Source: Pseudomonadota bacterium (lineage in GTDB: Bacteria; Pseudomonadota; Alphaproteobacteria; Rhizobiales; Devosiaceae). From it: 21,406 nucleotides of DNA. Below the pieces are notes generated by a model, which worked only from the letters and a program-made list of their open reading frames with translations, had not been told where the DNA came from and did not search any database. Every line of letters begins with the position of its first letter. Positions within the stretch are counted from its first letter, which is position 1. Location: positions 1-21,406 of the forward strand of contig JAEYYP010000148.1 of assembly GCA_023428425.1 (NCBI GenBank), written 5' to 3'. The translations under genes were made by a program, and so were the position numbers. This document shows, one piece after another, positions 19,411 to 21,406 of this stretch.

Positions 19411-19677
19411 TCAGGCCTGCAGGGCCTTCACGCGGGCATTGAGCCGGCTGACCTTGCGGGCGGCCACGTTGGCGTGGACGATGCCCTTCTGGCTGGCGCG
19501 GACGATCTCGGGCTCGGCGGCCTTCAGGGCCGCGACGGCCACGGAGTGGTCGCCGCCGGTGATGGCTTCCTCGACCTTGCGGATGAAGGTGCGCATGCGC
19601 GAACGACGCGACTTGTTGACCTCGGTGCGAGCCTCGATCTTGCGGGTGGCCTTCTTGGCGGACGGCGTATTGGCCAT
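19411..19677 (-). CDS. rpsT: 30S ribosomal protein S20
   Basis: S20 is a primary 16S rRNA-binding protein of the small subunit. The 88-aa protein begins MANTPSAKKATRK, the conserved N-terminus, and is rich in Lys, Arg and Ala, forming the usual three-helix bundle: VNKSRRSRMRTFIRKVEEAI, then a helix around AALKAAEPEIVRASQKG, and the ending VSRLNARVKAL. The ATG at 19677 has AGAGGA about seven bases upstream; the open frame beyond it up to 19758 is leader. A strong promoter (19779-19807) and a strong terminator (19356-19384) make it a single-gene unit. rpsT between mutM and dnaA is a conserved alphaproteobacterial arrangement. Confidence 0.98.
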   Translation of the reverse strand: MANTPSAKKATRKIEARTEVNKSRRSRMRTFIRKVEEAITGGDHSVAVAALKAAEPEIVRASQKGIVHANVAARKVSRLNARVKALQA

Positions 19678-19778
19678 GAAATCCTCTTGGCGCTTCAACC
19701 CAGTGGCACAGCCTTTCGAGCCGTTCACCCACGGGCGATGAAATGAAATCGGCGGCACCGGGCCGCCAAGGTGGGCGC

Positions 19779-19807
19779 TGTATAGTGTGAAGCCCGGATG
19801 ACGTCAA
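19779..19807 (-). promoter_or_regulatory. rpsT: Sigma70-type promoter of rpsT
   Basis: On the minus strand, TTGACG (19802-19807) and TATACA (19779-19784) are separated by exactly 17 nt. Transcription would start near 19772, giving a leader of about 95 nt before rpsT. Confidence 0.8.
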
Positions 19808-19837
19808 CCGGAATCCGGGCCTTGGAGGCAGCGTGCC

Positions 19838-20731
19838 TCAATGCTGGCACACCGGACAGAAGAAGGTCGAGCGCCCGGACTGCACGATGCGCTCGATGAC
19901 GCCCTTGCAGCCTGGCGTCGGGCAGGGTTCGCCCTCGCGGTCGTAGACGGCGAACCGGTGCTGGAAGTAGCCCGAATTCCCGTCAGCGGCGCGGAAGTCG
20001 CGCAGGGTGGAGCCGCCAGCGTCGATCGCCTCTATGAGGACGGTGCGCACACCGTCGGCAAGGTCCTCGAGGCGCTTCGACGGCGCGCCGGACTTCAGCA
20101 CCAGCCTGGCTGCCGCGAGGTCCGGGCGGATGTGGGCGCGATGCAGGGCTTCGCTGACATAGATATTGCCGAGCCCGGCCACGACCCGCTGGTCGAGCAG
20201 GACCGCCTTCATCGGCGCCTTCCTGCCCTGGAAGCGCTCCGCCATCTCGGCGGCGTTGAAGGCGTTGGACAGCGGCTCCGGCCCGAGCTCGCTGAGATAG
20301 GGCGAGGCCGAGTCGTCGGCAAAAAAGTCCATGAAGCCGAACCGGCGCGCGTCATTGTAGATGAGCTTCATCGCCCCGTGCTCGGGGTGGGTCAGTTCGA
20401 GCACCAGGTGATCGTGCTTCCTGTCCTCGGTCGGCTCGTAGTAGCGCGACGGCTCCTTGAACCTGAAATCCTCGAAGCGGTAGGTGCCGGTCATCCCCAG
20501 GTGGCTGAGCCAGGTCCGGCTCGCCCCGTCCCGCGTGGTGAGCCGGAACAGCAGGTATTTTGCCCGCCGCGCCGCGCGGTCGATGGTGGCGCCTTCAAGC
20601 GCCTCGGCGAAACCGTCCGGAAACGGAAAGCGCAGGTCCTTGCGCTTCAGCGTCACCCTGTCGATCCGCGCGCCCGTCACGTAGGGCTCGAGCCCGCGGC
20701 GGACGGTTTCGACTTCGGGCAGTTCCGGCAT
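19838..20731 (-). CDS. mutM: Formamidopyrimidine-DNA glycosylase (MutM/Fpg)
   Basis: MutM removes 8-oxoguanine and formamidopyrimidines and cuts the abasic site. The 297-aa protein begins MPELPEVETVRRGLEPY: after Met removal Pro1 is the catalytic nucleophile, followed by Glu. Lys58 lies in RRAKYLLF, the usual phosphate-binding lysine. The helix-two-turn-helix lies around LLDQRVVAGLGNIYVSEALHRAHI, and the C-terminal zinc finger uses Cys270, Cys275, Cys292 and Cys295. The ATG at 20731 is fixed by the N-terminal chemistry and has AGAGGA eight bases upstream; upstream open frame to 20752 is not used. A GAGGCA/TGCCTC hairpin (19825-19839) overlaps the stop codon. It lies upstream of rpsT on the same strand, as in other alphaproteobacteria. 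Confidence 0.98.
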   Translation of the reverse strand: MPELPEVETVRRGLEPYVTGARIDRVTLKRKDLRFPFPDGFAEALEGATIDRAARRAKYLLFRLTTRDGASRTWLSHLGMTGTYRFEDFRFKEPSRYYEPTEDRKHDHLVLELTHPEHGAMKLIYNDARRFGFMDFFADDSASPYLSELGPEPLSNAFNAAEMAERFQGRKAPMKAVLLDQRVVAGLGNIYVSEALHRAHIRPDLAAARLVLKSGAPSKRLEDLADGVRTVLIEAIDAGGSTLRDFRAADGNSGYFQHRFAVYDREGEPCPTPGCKGVIERIVQSGRSTFFCPVCQH

Positions 20732-20850
20732 GGGTGATCCTCTTGGGCTCATATGGCCCGGTCAGCATAACCCACGCAAGCGGCAGCACATGTCAGTGTT
20801 GCGCGCGCTGGAAGGAGTAGTTTGGCCTGGTCGTGGGCCGAGCCCGACGG

Positions 20851-21406
20851 TCAGTCGAACTTCTCGTCCTTGTAGACGCCCCACAATTCGCCCTGGTGCA
20901 GGTAGCCGTTGAACGATTGCGCGTTGCTGCCGGCGGGTTGCGACGTCGCCACGACCGAGCACCAGGTACCGTCGCATTCCTTGATGTCGACGCGGAACTT
21001 CGGAGTGAGCCAGGCCCGGATGCCGGAATCCTCCGCCGGCCCCCTGAGCAGCGCCACCTGCTCTCCATCGGGCTTCCACGGCGCGACGAGGCCGGCGCGA
21101 TTACCGATGAGGAGGTTCTGGTGCAGCCAGCCCTCCGACCCGTCGACGTCGCGAATCTTCCGCCAGGTATCGAACTCCTGGATGATCTCGACCGGCGTTC
21201 CCGACTTCACGTAGACCCAGGCGATGCCGTAGCGCGTGCCGGGGCCGACGCGGACATTGATGGGGTTCGAGCGCGTGGTGACGAAACGCGGAATCGGCAG
21301 GCCGCTGGGATTGGTGGCGGCGGCAAGCGCCAGCGTCGGCAGCTCGACCGCAATGATGGCGCACAGGGCCACCAGAAGTCGGAGGAGCCTCGGGAAGGGG
21401 AAACGG
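20851..21406 (-). CDS. Exported protein with two SH3-like domains, 5' end outside the window
   Basis: The protein has two bacterial SH3 (SH3_4/DUF1058-type) domains: the first around NPINVRVGPGTRYGIAWVY...GWLHQNLL, the second around VALLRGPAEDSGIRAWL...CDGTWCSV...GYLHQGELWGVY. Such domains often bind cell-wall peptides. An in-frame GTG exists at 21372, but my translation continues upstream to the edge as RFPFPRLLRLLVALCAIIAVELPTLALAA in pieces: an Arg-rich start followed by a hydrophobic core and an Ala-rich cleavage site. That is a signal peptide whose basic region would be lost if the GTG were the start, so the true start lies beyond 21406. Two cysteines in the second domain (CDGTWC) may form a disulfide in the periplasm. 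Confidence 0.88.
   Translation of the reverse strand, partial: RFPFPRLLRLLVALCAIIAVELPTLALAAATNPSGLPIPRFVTTRSNPINVRVGPGTRYGIAWVYVKSGTPVEIIQEFDTWRKIRDVDGSEGWLHQNLLIGNRAGLVAPWKPDGEQVALLRGPAEDSGIRAWLTPKFRVDIKECDGTWCSVVATSQPAGSNAQSFNGYLHQGELWGVYKDEKFD

Overview
The window is a GC-rich, almost purely housekeeping stretch of an alphaproteobacterial chromosome. The evidence is the gene order mutM-rpsT-dnaA, the pair mutS-glnD, and the style of GyrB, DnaA and RecF. A Hyphomicrobiales lineage, possibly Devosia-like, is my best guess; the genus is inference only. Nearly everything reads on the minus strand. Two genes are on the plus strand: a secreted protein at 9155 and a deaminase at 13363. Long plus-strand open frames facing glnD, mutS, gyrB and dnaA are shadows caused by high GC.

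Layout from left to right: glnD (cut by the left edge) and mutS overlap and form one unit for nitrogen sensing and mismatch repair. A spacer with a large paired-hairpin repeat follows, then a DHRS6/BDH2-like short-chain dehydrogenase. Next is a YbbA/YbbP-type ABC exporter (ATPase and 10-TM permease overlapping by 4 nt). Divergent from it is a small secreted protein, which converges through a good terminator on a membrane-anchored small protein. A Uma2-family nuclease-like gene then sits just downstream of gyrB.

From gyrB to rpsT the window holds the dnaA-dnaN-recF-gyrB replication cluster. An adenosine-deaminase-family gene is inserted in opposite orientation between recF and gyrB and shares its stop-codon bases with recF. 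A small, probably real ORF lies between dnaA and dnaN. Upstream of dnaA is about 840 bp of non-coding DNA with an AT-rich patch, clustered GANTC sites, inverted repeats and the rpsT terminator. rpsT has a clear sigma70-type promoter. mutM follows, and the right edge cuts an exported SH3-domain protein.

I found no tRNA, rRNA, CRISPR array, insertion sequence or prophage, and no convincing new multi-gene system. The points worth a second look are the structured repeats at 4765-4844 and 15428-15516, the dnaA upstream region, the start sites of dnaA and gyrB, the small ORF between dnaA and dnaN, the deaminase insertion, and the Uma2 protein lacking its usual lysine.
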